A stretch of DNA of 64,000 nt from Haemophilus pittmaniae (lineage in GTDB: Bacteria; Pseudomonadota; Gammaproteobacteria; Enterobacterales; Pasteurellaceae), in assembly GCF_900186995.1 (NCBI RefSeq), contig NZ_LT906463.1, positions 620,001 to 684,000 of the forward strand, given 5' to 3'. Made by a program: the position numbers and the translations under genes. Below, piece after piece: positions 8,739-18,537 of this stretch; position 1 is the stretch's first letter; each line of letters starts with the position of its first letter. The notes under the pieces were generated by a model, which was not told the origin of the DNA, made no database searches, and saw only the letters and a list, made by a program, of their open reading frames with translations.

Positions 8739-11700
8739 TTATTTACCAAAGTTTTTATCTAATAACACAATCGGTTTATTGTCGTTGGTGACACGTTTTT
8801 TCAATTGTGTAGTGACTCTGGCGTGGAATTCAGCATTTTTGCGTTTTGTACTGCTCGCCGCAATATGCTGTTTTTGACCTTGCACTTTGCTGTGATCATT
8901 CGCGCTTTGAACGCCCGCATTGACCGGACGGGTTTCTTTTTTAACGCTAACATCCACTGCAGCATCGGCTTTAACACCCGCGATTGTGCCGTTATTCCAA
9001 TCGTTTTTAGCACTTTCCTGCCATTTGTCGGCAATTGGTAGGGTTAATTTACCGCTACCACTGGCGGATAGATTCACTGAGGTTTCATTGATGTTATCGT
9101 TTAAACCTTGGCTGAGGCTATTGCCACCAATATTGCCGCTAACTTTGTCGGCCTGGATAGTGGAGCCAATATAGTTAGCATTGCCGTTGGCGTTAATTTG
9201 CGCATTTTCTGCGGTCAATGTGGTGGCGTTATGGGTTTCATTACGCACATTTTCCACTTTGAGGTGAGCACTGCCGGCGGCTGGTTGCCATTGTTGATCG
9301 GCAATTTTACCGCTTAAATTCAATCCCAAATCAACGTTGGTTTTATTCACCTTATTCGCTTCAGCTTGCAGATTGAGATTACCGTTGCCGGCATCTAAAG
9401 TCAGATTGTCGGCTTTGCTGCTGACTGCGTTTAGATCAATGCCTTGGTTTGCCTGTACTTTCACGTTCTTGCCGTTTAGTTGGGCATTTTCATGGGTAAG
9501 GCTATTGCCGGTTTCCACTTTAAGATTGCCGTTAATACCCAAATTGCTGACATTTGCACCGATAGCTACGCCGGCACCGACATTCACCGCGACATTATCG
9601 GCATGGCTTTGTGCTCCATCCACTCGAATATTGTTACCTGCGAGGGTAAGGTTTTCGGCAGCATTCACTTGAGTGCCAGTGAGTTGGACATTGCCTTCAC
9701 TTTGAATGTGAACGTTTTTACCATCGATATGTTGGTGATTGGCATCCACTTTATTGCTGTTTTGGCCGTTGGCGCTGACATTTACATTAATGCTTGGTAC
9801 CGCAGTGCCGGCTGCCGGTACCACAAAAGCACCTACTTCTGCCGATGCATTAAAACCGCCACCACGTTGGCTTTGACGGTTATCCGCGGTATTGAGAACC
9901 GCACCTTGACGGGCGTTGATATCGATATCGCCGCTGGCTTGTAAATCGCTTTGACTATGTAATTTGTCGGTGCTGATGCGAATGTTATCAGCCTGAATTT
10001 TACCGCTTTGGGCTTTTTCGCTGTGGTTGTTGCCTTGTTGATAAGAAGCGCCAACACCTACAGTGAGAGTGGCGCTGTTGAAGTCTTTTGTGGAAGCGGA
10101 AACATTTAAATTCGCACCGGCTTTCATTTCGTTGCTGGTTTCGTTGTTGATAACCGCGTTGAGTTTATGTTCCTGGGAATTTAATACGACATCACCGGCG
10201 GCTTGATATTGTGTGGCTGCATCATTGATTTGTTGTGCATTCACTTGAATATTTTTACCCGCTTGCAATTGGCTTGCGTTGTGTTGGGTGCCTTGAGCGC
10301 TGCTATGACCGCCATTGGCTGCAATACCGACATTCACATTAAAGGCTTTATCTTTGTTTACGCCTGCACTTGCACTGATATCTACATGCACGTTTTGCGC
10401 AAAGCTATCATGGCTATTTTGTGAAGCTTGGTGGTTTACTTGTTGGGCGTTTTCTTCAATATTGTGTCCCGCGGAAAGTTGGCTACCTTGATGGGTAATG
10501 GTTTTACCGGTTAGGCGGATATCTTCGGCAGCATTTAATTGACTACCTTGGGTTTCTTGGGTGAGTTCCGATTTAGCTTGGTGATCAACGGTTAGCCCTG
10601 CTTTAGCGGTAACGCTGGTCGTGTTGGCTGTCAGCGTGAGACCAAGGTGGGCGGAATCATTATTGCTGTTATGAATATTACTACCGGTTTGGCCAAGGGT
10701 GCGAATATGCTCAGCATTGATATTAATTGAACCTTCTTTCGCGTTAACCTGACTGCTGCGTACGGTGACTTCGGAGGCATTTAGGTTGACATCCGCACCA
10801 CTAACATTGGCTGCACTATAACTGTGTTGGTCTTGTTGAGATTGTTTTTTATAAACATCTAACAAACTGAATTTGACCGTAGCAGAAGCGCTTGGATCGG
10901 CTTTATCCGGTGTAACAGCGCTTTGGATTTTGCCATTCAAGTTGCCATTACTATTATTGAGGGTTAGTGAATGGTTGAAATGATCATGTTTGGCATCCGC
11001 TTGTAAACTTTGGAAAGTTAATCCTAAGTTAAAGCCGGCGCTACTGCTGTGTTGCTGATGCGAATTAGCTGCACCGGCAATTTCGATACCGCTCTTCGCC
11101 GCAATTTCCAATAACCCGGCCGATTGCACATTAGAACCGATGATTTTTACGGATTTATCGGAGGATAACGCAAGGTTGGTTTCTGAAGCCAGTGTTGAAC
11201 CTTTAGCTGTAGAGGTATGTTGATAGTTTTCGCTACGGGCTTTCGTAATATTGAAAATAGTGCCTTGGCGACTGCTTTCTCGTTGGGTTTCGGTGGCCTG
11301 TACACTATCGATAACAAGTTTACCTTGATTGCCTTGGACGATGCCTTCACCTTGAGAAACTACACGGGAGCCGGAAATTTGTACGCCGTTTTGGGCATCT
11401 AATACGGTTTTACCCTGAACGGTAAAGTCTGCACCATGTACGGTTTCGCTAGTGTGTCCGGAACCTAAGGTTTTTGCACCGGCCAAGCCACCCCAGAATT
11501 TTTGGTCATCATCTAGGTTATAGCTTTCACTAGTTTTTTCCGCAGTGAATTTTAGGGCGCCGGTATTTTTCGCGATTAAGTCGCCATCGACTTGGCCAAC
11601 TACGCCGGCTAATTGCATATCACCTTTACTGCCAAGGATCAGATTTTCTTTCACTTTGAGTTCGGTGGCATCGTAGTGTTGGTTTTTGCTTTCTTGGCTA

Positions 11701-13055
11701 CTTGTGCCGGTGGCTAATTTCGCTGTTTCATTTCTAAAATCGGCTTGAGCATTTTGCTGATCCAAGGATTTTACACCGCGCATTTGTATGCCTTGTTCAC
11801 CGTAAATTGCACCATTGGTTAGGCTAATTACAGCACCTTCGGCAGTGACTTTACCTTTATTAGCAACGATATTGAGTTGTTCGGTTTGGATATTGGTACG
11901 GTGGGCGCTCTCTTGTTGATGAGAGTCTTGTTCGTTGCGATACCAAGAACCTTTATTTTGATGTTTACGATGGGTCGTGATTTGTGTGGTTTTTTCACTG
12001 CCAAGATGAACTTGTGCCCCCTGCAGTTTAGTTTCTTTGGCTTCAATATTGGCACCGGAAATCGCGATCAAGCCTTCATTTTGAATGGTCAATTTATCGG
12101 TTTTTACGCGGGTTGCACGATATTCTTCCTGGCTACCACCATTGCTTTCCATCACATTGACGGTACCTTGTCTGCCTTTGCTGGTTTGGCCTTGATTACG
12201 GTTACGTTGCACGTCGCCTTTCAAGACAGTATTCGCACCGGTGAATGCGACTTCTTTGGCTTCTAAGTCGGCTCCTTGGGCGGTGATGGTGGCACGGTCA
12301 TCGGTGGAGTGAATGCGGATTCGACCGGCTTGCATACTTCCGGCGATTTTACCATCTAATACTTGGCCGGTTTTCTCAACGGTAGTAATGCTAAGAGCAC
12401 CATCTTGGGCGCGGGCTAATTTATTGCGACCTTGAATTACATTAACGCCTTGTTCGGTTTTAATTTCACCGTTAATACTAACTTGTGGGGCGATAAAATC
12501 GATTTCACTACCTTGTGCGGTGATTTTGCCATTGGTAGTTAGGGCATTAGAACCGGTGACATCATAGCCTTGTAGTTGACCTTCGGCCACTTGTGGTTTA
12601 CCGACTACCATGGAGGCGCGCGGAGTATTAATAAAGCCACCACCTTCTACGCTAATTCCGTTCGGGTTGGCTAATACATAATCCGCTTTATCACCAAAGA
12701 TCTCTTGGGTTCCGGCGATTTTCGAAGGGTTGCGGCTGATGACTTCATTGAGGATAACTGTTGCGGATTGGGTTTGTAGGTGAGGGTTAGCTTTTAATTG
12801 ACCGGCGAGTTGGGATTGGCCTGCTTGGCGGGAGTTATTGAGAACTGCCCCGGCTTTATCCACGTTGTACTTATTGTATTTATTGTGAGATAAGCCACTA
12901 TCACTCGGTTTGGCGATATTGATAATTTCTACGCCCTGTTGTCTGCTTACCTGAGTTGCACCATCGGCTGGTGCAATTTCCGCCCAGCTTGTTTGTGCGG
13001 CGCAACCAAGAGCGATTGCCAAAGAGAGTTTACTAAGAGTGTGAACTTTAGACAT
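8739..13055 (-). CDS. TpsA: secreted filamentous-haemagglutinin-like adhesin
   Basis: A 1438-residue exoprotein of two-partner secretion. A Sec signal (MSKVHTLSKLSLAIALGCAA, cleaved after TSWA) precedes a TPS haemagglutination-activity domain (about residues 30-270) with hallmark motifs NEVISRNPS, DYVLANPNGIS and GGFINTPRAS. Then comes a long run of beta-helix repeats rich in G, N, Q and A. I chose the ATG at 13055, which has AAGGTGA 7 bp upstream. A longer ORF reaches 13169, but its N-terminal extension does not look like the extended signal of this family. There are no cysteines after the signal peptide, and no VENN motif or toxin tip, so contact-dependent inhibition is not supported. It has many N-X-S/T sequons. 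It probably acts in adhesion or aggregation. Confidence 0.9.
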   Translation of the reverse strand: MSKVHTLSKLSLAIALGCAAQTSWAEIAPADGATQVSRQQGVEIINIAKPSDSGLSHNKYNKYNVDKAGAVLNNSRQAGQSQLAGQLKANPHLQTQSATVILNEVISRNPSKIAGTQEIFGDKADYVLANPNGISVEGGGFINTPRASMVVGKPQVAEGQLQGYDVTGSNALTTNGKITAQGSEIDFIAPQVSINGEIKTEQGVNVIQGRNKLARAQDGALSITTVEKTGQVLDGKIAGSMQAGRIRIHSTDDRATITAQGADLEAKEVAFTGANTVLKGDVQRNRNQGQTSKGRQGTVNVMESNGGSQEEYRATRVKTDKLTIQNEGLIAISGANIEAKETKLQGAQVHLGSEKTTQITTHRKHQNKGSWYRNEQDSHQQESAHRTNIQTEQLNIVANKGKVTAEGAVISLTNGAIYGEQGIQMRGVKSLDQQNAQADFRNETAKLATGTSSQESKNQHYDATELKVKENLILGSKGDMQLAGVVGQVDGDLIAKNTGALKFTAEKTSESYNLDDDQKFWGGLAGAKTLGSGHTSETVHGADFTVQGKTVLDAQNGVQISGSRVVSQGEGIVQGNQGKLVIDSVQATETQRESSRQGTIFNITKARSENYQHTSTAKGSTLASETNLALSSDKSVKIIGSNVQSAGLLEIAAKSGIEIAGAANSHQQHSSSAGFNLGLTFQSLQADAKHDHFNHSLTLNNSNGNLNGKIQSAVTPDKADPSASATVKFSLLDVYKKQSQQDQHSYSAANVSGADVNLNASEVTVRSSQVNAKEGSININAEHIRTLGQTGSNIHNSNNDSAHLGLTLTANTTSVTAKAGLTVDHQAKSELTQETQGSQLNAAEDIRLTGKTITHQGSQLSAGHNIEENAQQVNHQASQNSHDSFAQNVHVDISASAGVNKDKAFNVNVGIAANGGHSSAQGTQHNASQLQAGKNIQVNAQQINDAATQYQAAGDVVLNSQEHKLNAVINNETSNEMKAGANLNVSASTKDFNSATLTVGVGASYQQGNNHSEKAQSGKIQADNIRISTDKLHSQSDLQASGDIDINARQGAVLNTADNRQSQRGGGFNASAEVGAFVVPAAGTAVPSINVNVSANGQNSNKVDANHQHIDGKNVHIQSEGNVQLTGTQVNAAENLTLAGNNIRVDGAQSHADNVAVNVGAGVAIGANVSNLGINGNLKVETGNSLTHENAQLNGKNVKVQANQGIDLNAVSSKADNLTLDAGNGNLNLQAEANKVNKTNVDLGLNLSGKIADQQWQPAAGSAHLKVENVRNETHNATTLTAENAQINANGNANYIGSTIQADKVSGNIGGNSLSQGLNDNINETSVNLSASGSGKLTLPIADKWQESAKNDWNNGTIAGVKADAAVDVSVKKETRPVNAGVQSANDHSKVQGQKQHIAASSTKRKNAEFHARVTTQLKKRVTNDNKPIVLLDKNFGK

Positions 13056-13089
13056 TTTAGTCACCTTATATTTATGGATAGATATAAAA

Positions 13090-13133
13090 CAGGCGGTGTG
13101 TCTTCTTTTATGGGGAGCGATGCACGCCGCCTG
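13090..13133 (-). promoter_or_regulatory. Attenuator-like hairpin in the tpsA leader
   Basis: CAGGCGGCGTG and CACACCGCCTG (minus strand) pair around a roughly 22-nt loop and are followed by TTTTATAT, 35 bp before the tpsA start. It lies between the candidate promoter and the gene, so it may limit read-through from tpsB or act as a leader attenuator. The structure is seen; the role is inferred. Confidence 0.45.
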
Positions 13134-13180
13134 CGCTGAAAAAACGTTGAGTATTAAAGCAAAATTCACCTGGTTAGACC

Positions 13181-13217
13181 ACTATAAGAAGGAATTTAAA
13201 AAGTGATCTATTTCACA
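13181..13217 (-). promoter_or_regulatory. Candidate CRP site and -10 box for tpsA
   Basis: 13202-13217 reads TGTGAAATAGATCACT on the minus strand, nine of ten key positions of TGTGA-N6-TCACA. TATAGT at 13181-13186 could be the -10 box, placing the CRP site at a class-II-like distance. This suggests cAMP control of the adhesin independent of tpsB. Confidence 0.45.
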
Positions 13218-13249
13218 AAAATGAAAATAAGTCTCAACTAAATATGGCG

Positions 13250-14845
13250 TTAGAATTTGTAACTGAGATTGAACAACCACAATCGTTGCTGCTTAACCCC
13301 TTGGGTTGGCGTAAATAAACGACCGTTTGCCCATTCCAAATTGAGTTGCCAATGTGATTGTTGCAAATTGAATCCAACGGCATAAGCCAGCGCCTTTTCA
13401 CTATGTGAATCTGCTACCGTTGAACGTTGAATTCCCACATCGAAGCCGAGATAAGGACTGATAGTCAAGCCGTTAATTTCTTTTACCCAGGCAAGATTAT
13501 TATGCAACACCAGATTTTTTTCGGCTGAGGTGGAATAATCATTGAGCCCTCGTACCCGATAACGGGAGGTTAAATCTTCCTGCTTAACGGATGGTAAATA
13601 ATCTCGGCTATATTGTCCGGTGAGTTGATGGGTATGGCGAAATAGTTGTTTACCAATGGCTTGATAACGGTCGAATTTGAGTTCGCCATTCCAGCGCGAA
13701 AAATAGCGTTGTAGCGGTTCTGTGGCGGTATCTTTGCTACGTTCATAACGTAAATCGGCCACTAGCGAAGCTCCGTTAAAGAGTTGTAAATGGTTTAGGC
13801 CAAGGGAAACGGAAGTCAGTTTCGGGCTTTGTAATTCCAAAACCTCACCGGCCAAGCGATTTTTGCCATCGATGCGTTCTACTTGTAGCGATGCCGTTGA
13901 AATATGGTTTTCGCCCCGATGAATAACCCGTTCAATGGACAATCCGGCCTGTACGGTACGGCCCTTTTGTTGCAAGCTGAGCGATTGCAATGGCAATTGG
14001 TTTTTAAATTGGGAAAGGGAAATAAAGCTATTAAACGTCCAATAGCCGTAAGGTAACGAATAATAAAGCAGCGCCGAACGGCTGAATTTGTGACGGGATT
14101 TTAAGGTAGTAGCGAGATTCAGATAGAGTACATCGGATAGTCCAAAAGGATTGCCCAACACAATATTGGCTTTACTTTGGAATCGATCATAGGTTTTGGA
14201 GGCAAAGTTATCCAAGGCGAGGGAGGCGCTGATTGGAGTACTGCGCTGATTATCAAAGGCTAGCGCAATTTCACCATTTTTAGCCGGCAACACATCCACA
14301 CTGACCTTATTGCCAACGATTCGATTTGCCTGATCCAAGGCTTGATCCAAATCCTGAATACGTAATGGCTGGCCTAATGCATTTGGCATTAATTGATTGA
14401 TCCTAAAACCATTATCCGGACTTTCAAGCTTCGCGATTCGTCCTTCAAACACATGTACTGTAAGGGCCCCTGAATGATCGTCTTCAAACTGCAACGGATT
14501 ATGCACATAACCGGCAGCCAAATAAGCAGCGGTCAGATCGCGGCTGAGTTGATTAAGTCGTTGTTCGTTAAGGCATTCGCCGGCCTGTGGTGTGAAAGGT
14601 GTCGGATCAATCAGGGTTACTCCGACAAAGCGTACGCGTTGATAATCTAAACAAACCTGTGATAAATCTTCGCTGATGGCTTGTTGGTTGGTGGTTTGGT
14701 GTTGGTGTTGGCTCAGCCAACGTTGTTGGGTATGTTGTTGGAGTTCCCAAAATTGATTGCGCGTCTGTTGCAGTGCTTCACTGCTATCATCTGCCCAAGC
14801 AGGCAAAGCGGCAAGTAATAATGTACCGATGAGAATTTTATTCAT
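13250..14845 (-). CDS. TpsB: outer-membrane translocator of the TpsA adhesin
   Basis: A 531-residue Omp85-superfamily transporter of the FhaC/HMW1B type. It has a signal peptide (MNKILIGTLLLAALPAWA), a Gln/His-rich N-terminal helix and linker (about 25-60), two POTRA domains (about 65-205), and a 16-strand barrel ending in the C-terminal Phe (LFNLSYKF). The conserved barrel-loop motif VRG is present as RVRGLNDYS near residue 430. It recognises the TPS domain of its partner in the periplasm and moves it across the outer membrane. It precedes tpsA by 194 bp, the reverse of the hmwA-hmwB order, and no HMW1C gene lies in this locus. Upstream is an IHF-site repeat (copy B). Confidence 0.93.
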   Translation of the reverse strand: MNKILIGTLLLAALPAWADDSSEALQQTRNQFWELQQHTQQRWLSQHQHQTTNQQAISEDLSQVCLDYQRVRFVGVTLIDPTPFTPQAGECLNEQRLNQLSRDLTAAYLAAGYVHNPLQFEDDHSGALTVHVFEGRIAKLESPDNGFRINQLMPNALGQPLRIQDLDQALDQANRIVGNKVSVDVLPAKNGEIALAFDNQRSTPISASLALDNFASKTYDRFQSKANIVLGNPFGLSDVLYLNLATTLKSRHKFSRSALLYYSLPYGYWTFNSFISLSQFKNQLPLQSLSLQQKGRTVQAGLSIERVIHRGENHISTASLQVERIDGKNRLAGEVLELQSPKLTSVSLGLNHLQLFNGASLVADLRYERSKDTATEPLQRYFSRWNGELKFDRYQAIGKQLFRHTHQLTGQYSRDYLPSVKQEDLTSRYRVRGLNDYSTSAEKNLVLHNNLAWVKEINGLTISPYLGFDVGIQRSTVADSHSEKALAYAVGFNLQQSHWQLNLEWANGRLFTPTQGVKQQRLWLFNLSYKF

Positions 14846-14931
14846 GATTTTCCTTTATTATAAAAATAAGTCGTTCCTTGGGTCGCTAAGTTTAGTGAAA
14901 AAATCAGAGTGAGAAAATCGGCTTTTTTAGT

Positions 14932-15006
14932 TTTTTTGACACTTCTAATAAAATCAATAACTTAGCTGTTATTTTTGGACAAACTCGAGAAATCTAAGGG
15001 GCGTTT
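14932..15006 (-). repeat. Intergenic IHF-site repeat, copy B
   Basis: Minus-strand copy upstream of tpsB: tag AACGCCCC ending at 15006, core 14964-14947 (TAAGTTATTGATTTTATT), IHF consensus AATCAATAACTTA at 14952-14964. Its downstream tail shares GCC-ATTTT-CTCACTC with copy C in front of the autotransporter. Confidence 0.9.
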
Positions 15007-15033
15007 ATATTCGCTAGAGAGATATTTGGACAA

Positions 15034-15061
15034 AAAGAAAGGGTGCCTTAGGCAGGCACCC
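15034..15061 (-). terminator. Terminator after narP
   Basis: GGGTGCC / GGCACCC stem followed on the minus strand by TTTCTTTTT, 11 bp after the narP stop. Confidence 0.85.
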
Positions 15062-15071
15062 TATGAAAAGA

Positions 15072-15701
15072 TTAGCGACCGTTACGCTCGAAATAAAGCA
15101 CGGTAGCTGCAACACGGGAATGTACGTTAAGTTTGCGCAATAGGTTGCGGATATGAACCTTAACGGTTTCCTCAGAAATAAATAGTTGGCCGGCGATTTG
15201 TTTATTGGAAAGGCCGGTGGCGATTAAGCGCAATACATCCATTTCACGCTCGGTTAGAGTGTCAATTGGATCCTGAACTTGCTTGCGTTCCAATAGCAAG
15301 TTTTTAATCGAATCGCTTAAAATTACCTCGCCTTGTGCGATGCGTTTGATTTGTGACAATAGTACATCCGGTTCGGTATCTTTCAATAAATAGCCGTCCG
15401 CACCTGCATCAATTAAGGTATAAATATCGTTTTTTGCATCGGAAACGGTGAGGATGAGAATTCGCGCATCCACCTCTTCCGCGCGCAAGCCTTTCAGGGT
15501 ATCCAAACCGGATAGGCCTTTCATATTAAGATCTAAAATGATTAAGTCCGGCTGGGTTTGTAATGCTACGGTAATCCCTTCCGCACCATTTCCCACATCG
15601 GCGACCACTTCAAAACAATCATCTAACTCAACCAATTGTTTAATGCCGCGACGCATTAGCGGATGGTCATCAATAATCAATACTCTTAATTTCTCTTGCA
15701 T
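15072..15701 (-). CDS. narP: Nitrate/nitrite response regulator NarP
   Basis: A two-component response regulator of about 209 residues. The receiver domain has the acidic pair in IIDDHPLMRRG, the phospho-acceptor Asp in DLIILDLNMKGLSG, the TVSDA switch region and the Lys in YLLKDTEP. A LuxR/NarL-type helix-turn-helix follows (LTEREMDVLRLIATGLSNKQIA, split here as about residues 145-200). It closely resembles E. coli NarP, which controls anaerobic respiration genes. I place the start at 15701 (MQEKLRVLIIDD), preceded by GGGGAT; an ATG at 15731 is in frame but adds residues absent from relatives. No sensor kinase is adjacent. It is probably phosphorylated by a NarQ-type kinase elsewhere. Confidence 0.93.
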   Translation of the reverse strand: MQEKLRVLIIDDHPLMRRGIKQLVELDDCFEVVADVGNGAEGITVALQTQPDLIILDLNMKGLSGLDTLKGLRAEEVDARILILTVSDAKNDIYTLIDAGADGYLLKDTEPDVLLSQIKRIAQGEVILSDSIKNLLLERKQVQDPIDTLTEREMDVLRLIATGLSNKQIAGQLFISEETVKVHIRNLLRKLNVHSRVAATVLYFERNGR

Positions 15702-15790
15702 AATATCCCCGACGGTTTGTCGGCTCCTCATTTTGGGTTAGCAGCTGCTATTCTAGCGATAATTAATGGGGGTTCCAAATAGATTTTCGG

Positions 15791-18364
15791 CTATAGCAAT
15801 TTTTTTAGCTGATATAAATAAGCCAAGGCCTGTTTGGGACTGAGCTCATCAGGATCGAGCTGTTCAAGGGCTTCGCGTAAGGCATCCGGTTCGCTGTATA
15901 GCGCCAGCTCACCCTGTTCATGTTGCAATTGGCGCAACTCTTGTAATTGTTTATCGCCTTGGTGGGCGCTGAGGCTTTCCAGTTGATGCAGTTTTTGTTT
16001 GGCTAATTTCACTACTTGTGGTGGTACACCAGCTAAAGCAGCTACCGCCAAACCATAGCTTTTACTTGCTGCGCCTTCTTGTACGCTGTGTAAGAACGCG
16101 ATGGTATTGTTGTGTTCTAGAGCATCCAAATGAATATTGGCAACCCCCGGCAGACTCTCCGGTAAGGCCGTCAGCTCAAAATAATGGGTAGCAAATAGGG
16201 TGAGCGAGCGGATTTTACGAGACAACCATTCTGCACAGGCCCAAGCTAAGGAAAGCCCATCATAGGTTGACGTACCTCGTCCAATTTCATCAATAAGCAC
16301 CAAACTTTGAGCGCCCGCCTGATGCAAAATATTAGCCATTTCTGTCATTTCTACCATAAAGGTTGAGCGTCCAGAGGCCAGATCATCGGAGGCTCCGATG
16401 CGTGTGAAAATACGATCGATTGGACCCAAGCATGCACTGTCCGCCGGTACATAGGAACCGATATGAGCTAATAAGGCAATCAGTGCGGTTTGTCGCATAT
16501 AGGTACTTTTACCGCCCATATTGGGGCCGGTAATAATGAGTAAATGGCGTTCGTTATCGAGTTTCAGCGGATTAGCGATAAAAGGTTCTTTGATTACCTG
16601 TTCTACGACCGGGTGACGCCCTCCCTCAATATGTACACCGATGACATCACTAAATTGTGGTGCCACGTAATTTAAGGTTGCCGCCCGTTCCGCCAGATTG
16701 CTTAATACATCCAGTTCGGCTAAGGTTTGTGCGGCCAATTGCAAGGCACCTAAACGCGGTAATAGTAAATCGAATAATTCATCGTACAGTTGTTTTTCCA
16801 AAGCCAATGCTGCGCTTTTGGATTTAAGTACTTTATCTTCATATTCCTTTAATTCGGGAATGATATAACGCTCGGCATTTTTTAAGGTTTGCCGACGCAC
16901 ATAATGAATTGGTGCCTTATGGGCCTGTCCGGCACTAATTTGAATGTAGTAGCCATGTACTGCGTTGAAGCCAATTTTTAAAGTATCGATACCGGTAGCC
17001 TGGCGTTCACGCAATTCTAATTGTTCCAAGTATTCTGTGGCTCCGGTTGCCAGACTACGCCATTCATCCAATTCTGAATGATAGCCTGCGGCAATTACGC
17101 CACCATCACGAATTAACAGCGGTGGATTTTCGCCAATCGCCCGTTGTAGCAGATCCCATTCTGCGGAAAAGTCTTCAATTCGGGCAAACAATCGTTGGCT
17201 TTGTGGGGCATCAACAGCCTGTAATGCTGTAGCAAGATGTGGTAATTGGCTTAAGGCGGCCCGTAATCGGGTGAGATCCCGTGGGCGGGCACTACGTAAC
17301 GCCACACGAGTTAGAATTCGCTCCATATCCCCGACATTGTGTAGTAATGGTTGAAGCGTATCGGGTAAATCTGCTGCAATTAGCTCGCCGATTGTTTGTT
17401 GGCGTTGTAATAGGGTTTGCCGTTGACGAATTGGTTGATGCAACCAGCGTTTCAGTAGTCGGCTACCCATAGGAGTGACGCATTTATCCAACACCGAAGC
17501 AAGAGTATTATCGGTTCCACCGGCAAGATTTTGGGTGAGTTCCAGGTTGCGTCGGGTTGCAGCATCCAATTGGATAATATCCTGTTTGGCCTGCAGACTG
17601 ATGGATTGAATATGCGGTAGCGCACCGCGTTGGGTTTCTTTGGCATATTGCAATAAACATCCTGCGGCAGATAAGCCTAGCGGTGCTTTTTCTACTCCAA
17701 AGGCGCGCAAGTCTTTTGTGCCGAATTGACGATTTAGCTCGTTGATAGCGGTGGATAATTCAAATTCCCAAATTGGTCGTCGCCGTAGCCCTGAATAAGG
17801 GGTGAGTAACGCCATTTCTTGAAAATCTTCACAATATAGTAATTCTGCCGGGCGTAGCCGTTGTAATTCAGCCGCAAGTGTGGCGGTATCGGCAGGTTCG
17901 CATAGTTGAAAGCGCCCTGAAGCCATATCTAAGCTAGCTAAGCCGAATTTATCGCGTTCTTGATATAACGCCACAATTAAATTATCCGTACGTTCTGGCA
18001 AGAGCGCTTCATCACTGACTGTCCCAGGAGTGACAATGCGCACGATTTGACGTTCCACCGGGCCTTTAGCTGTAGCAGGATCACCGATTTGTTCGCAAAT
18101 GGCCACGGATTCACCCAATTGCACCAATTTTGCCAAATAGCCTTCTACTGCATGATAAGGTACTCCTGCCATCGGAATAGGCTGTCCGGCAGATTGGCCA
18201 CGTTTAGTTAGCGAAATATCTAACAAGGCTGCAGCTTTTTTGGCATCGTCATAAAATAATTCATAAAAATCCCCCATCCGATAAAACAGTAAAATTTCCG
18301 GATTTTGTGCTTTGAGTTGCAAATATTGCTGCATCATTGGCGTGTGTTGGGCGAAATTATCCAT
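15791..18364 (-). CDS. mutS: DNA mismatch-repair protein MutS
   Basis: Recognises base mismatches and small loops and starts methyl-directed repair with MutL and MutH. The start at 18364 ([13 protein letters not shown]) has GAGGA at a proper distance and matches the E. coli N-terminus. In-frame upstream ATGs lack a ribosome-binding site. The mismatch-contacting Phe-X-Glu is in [11 protein letters not shown] (near residue 35). The C-terminal ABC ATPase has Walker [13 protein letters not shown], the signature region [11 protein letters not shown], Walker [15 protein letters not shown] and the downstream ATHYFEL. At 857 residues it is full length, so no hypermutator defect is visible. Divergent from lptD. 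Confidence 0.97.
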   Translation of the reverse strand: MDNFAQHTPMMQQYLQLKAQNPEILLFYRMGDFYELFYDDAKKAAALLDISLTKRGQSAGQPIPMAGVPYHAVEGYLAKLVQLGESVAICEQIGDPATAKGPVERQIVRIVTPGTVSDEALLPERTDNLIVALYQERDKFGLASLDMASGRFQLCEPADTATLAAELQRLRPAELLYCEDFQEMALLTPYSGLRRRPIWEFELSTAINELNRQFGTKDLRAFGVEKAPLGLSAAGCLLQYAKETQRGALPHIQSISLQAKQDIIQLDAATRRNLELTQNLAGGTDNTLASVLDKCVTPMGSRLLKRWLHQPIRQRQTLLQRQQTIGELIAADLPDTLQPLLHNVGDMERILTRVALRSARPRDLTRLRAALSQLPHLATALQAVDAPQSQRLFARIEDFSAEWDLLQRAIGENPPLLIRDGGVIAAGYHSELDEWRSLATGATEYLEQLELRERQATGIDTLKIGFNAVHGYYIQISAGQAHKAPIHYVRRQTLKNAERYIIPELKEYEDKVLKSKSAALALEKQLYDELFDLLLPRLGALQLAAQTLAELDVLSNLAERAATLNYVAPQFSDVIGVHIEGGRHPVVEQVIKEPFIANPLKLDNERHLLIITGPNMGGKSTYMRQTALIALLAHIGSYVPADSACLGPIDRIFTRIGASDDLASGRSTFMVEMTEMANILHQAGAQSLVLIDEIGRGTSTYDGLSLAWACAEWLSRKIRSLTLFATHYFELTALPESLPGVANIHLDALEHNNTIAFLHSVQEGAASKSYGLAVAALAGVPPQVVKLAKQKLHQLESLSAHQGDKQLQELRQLQHEQGELALYSEPDALREALEQLDPDELSPKQALAYLYQLKKLL

Positions 18365-18395
18365 GGCGTCCTCGGCTGACATTTGAAAGGGCGGT

Positions 18396-18401
18396 ATTAT
18401 A
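18396..18401 (-). promoter_or_regulatory. Candidate -10 box for mutS
   Basis: A perfect TATAAT on the minus strand, 32 bp before the chosen mutS start. The -35 region is not convincing. Confidence 0.45.
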
Positions 18402-18497
18402 CCCGCTTTTGCTTTTTTGGGAAAAAACCGTATTGGGAGGAATTTAGTGGGCATAAAATCGCCCTCTAACACGCTAGGATTAGTACGTTTTTTCCAG

Positions 18498-18503
18498 TAT
18501 AAT
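18498..18503 (+). promoter_or_regulatory. Candidate -10 box for lptD
   Basis: A perfect TATAAT, 35 bp upstream of the lptD start, in the mutS-lptD divergent region. The -35 match is poor. No sigma-E-like GAACTT lies at the right distance. Confidence 0.45.
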
Positions 18504-18537
18504 TCGCGCCACTTTTAGCCAACTCCAGAACCGAATT

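Noticed and set aside
8739..9100. Contact-dependent inhibition toxin at the TpsA C-terminus
   Set aside because: There is no VENN-type boundary motif, no distinct C-terminal toxin domain and no small immunity gene downstream; the gene ends at a terminator.
9480..9944. 154-codon ORF antisense to tpsA
   Set aside because: It is one of many long open frames on the complement of the repetitive tpsA coding sequence. It has no ribosome-binding site and no recognisable features.
14690..14790. Possible phase-variable simple repeat at the tpsB start (GTTGG-rich tract)
   Set aside because: The tract is irregular Gln/His coding sequence with no perfect tandem unit repeated enough for slippage. No tetranucleotide repeats were seen in tpsA or the autotransporter either.
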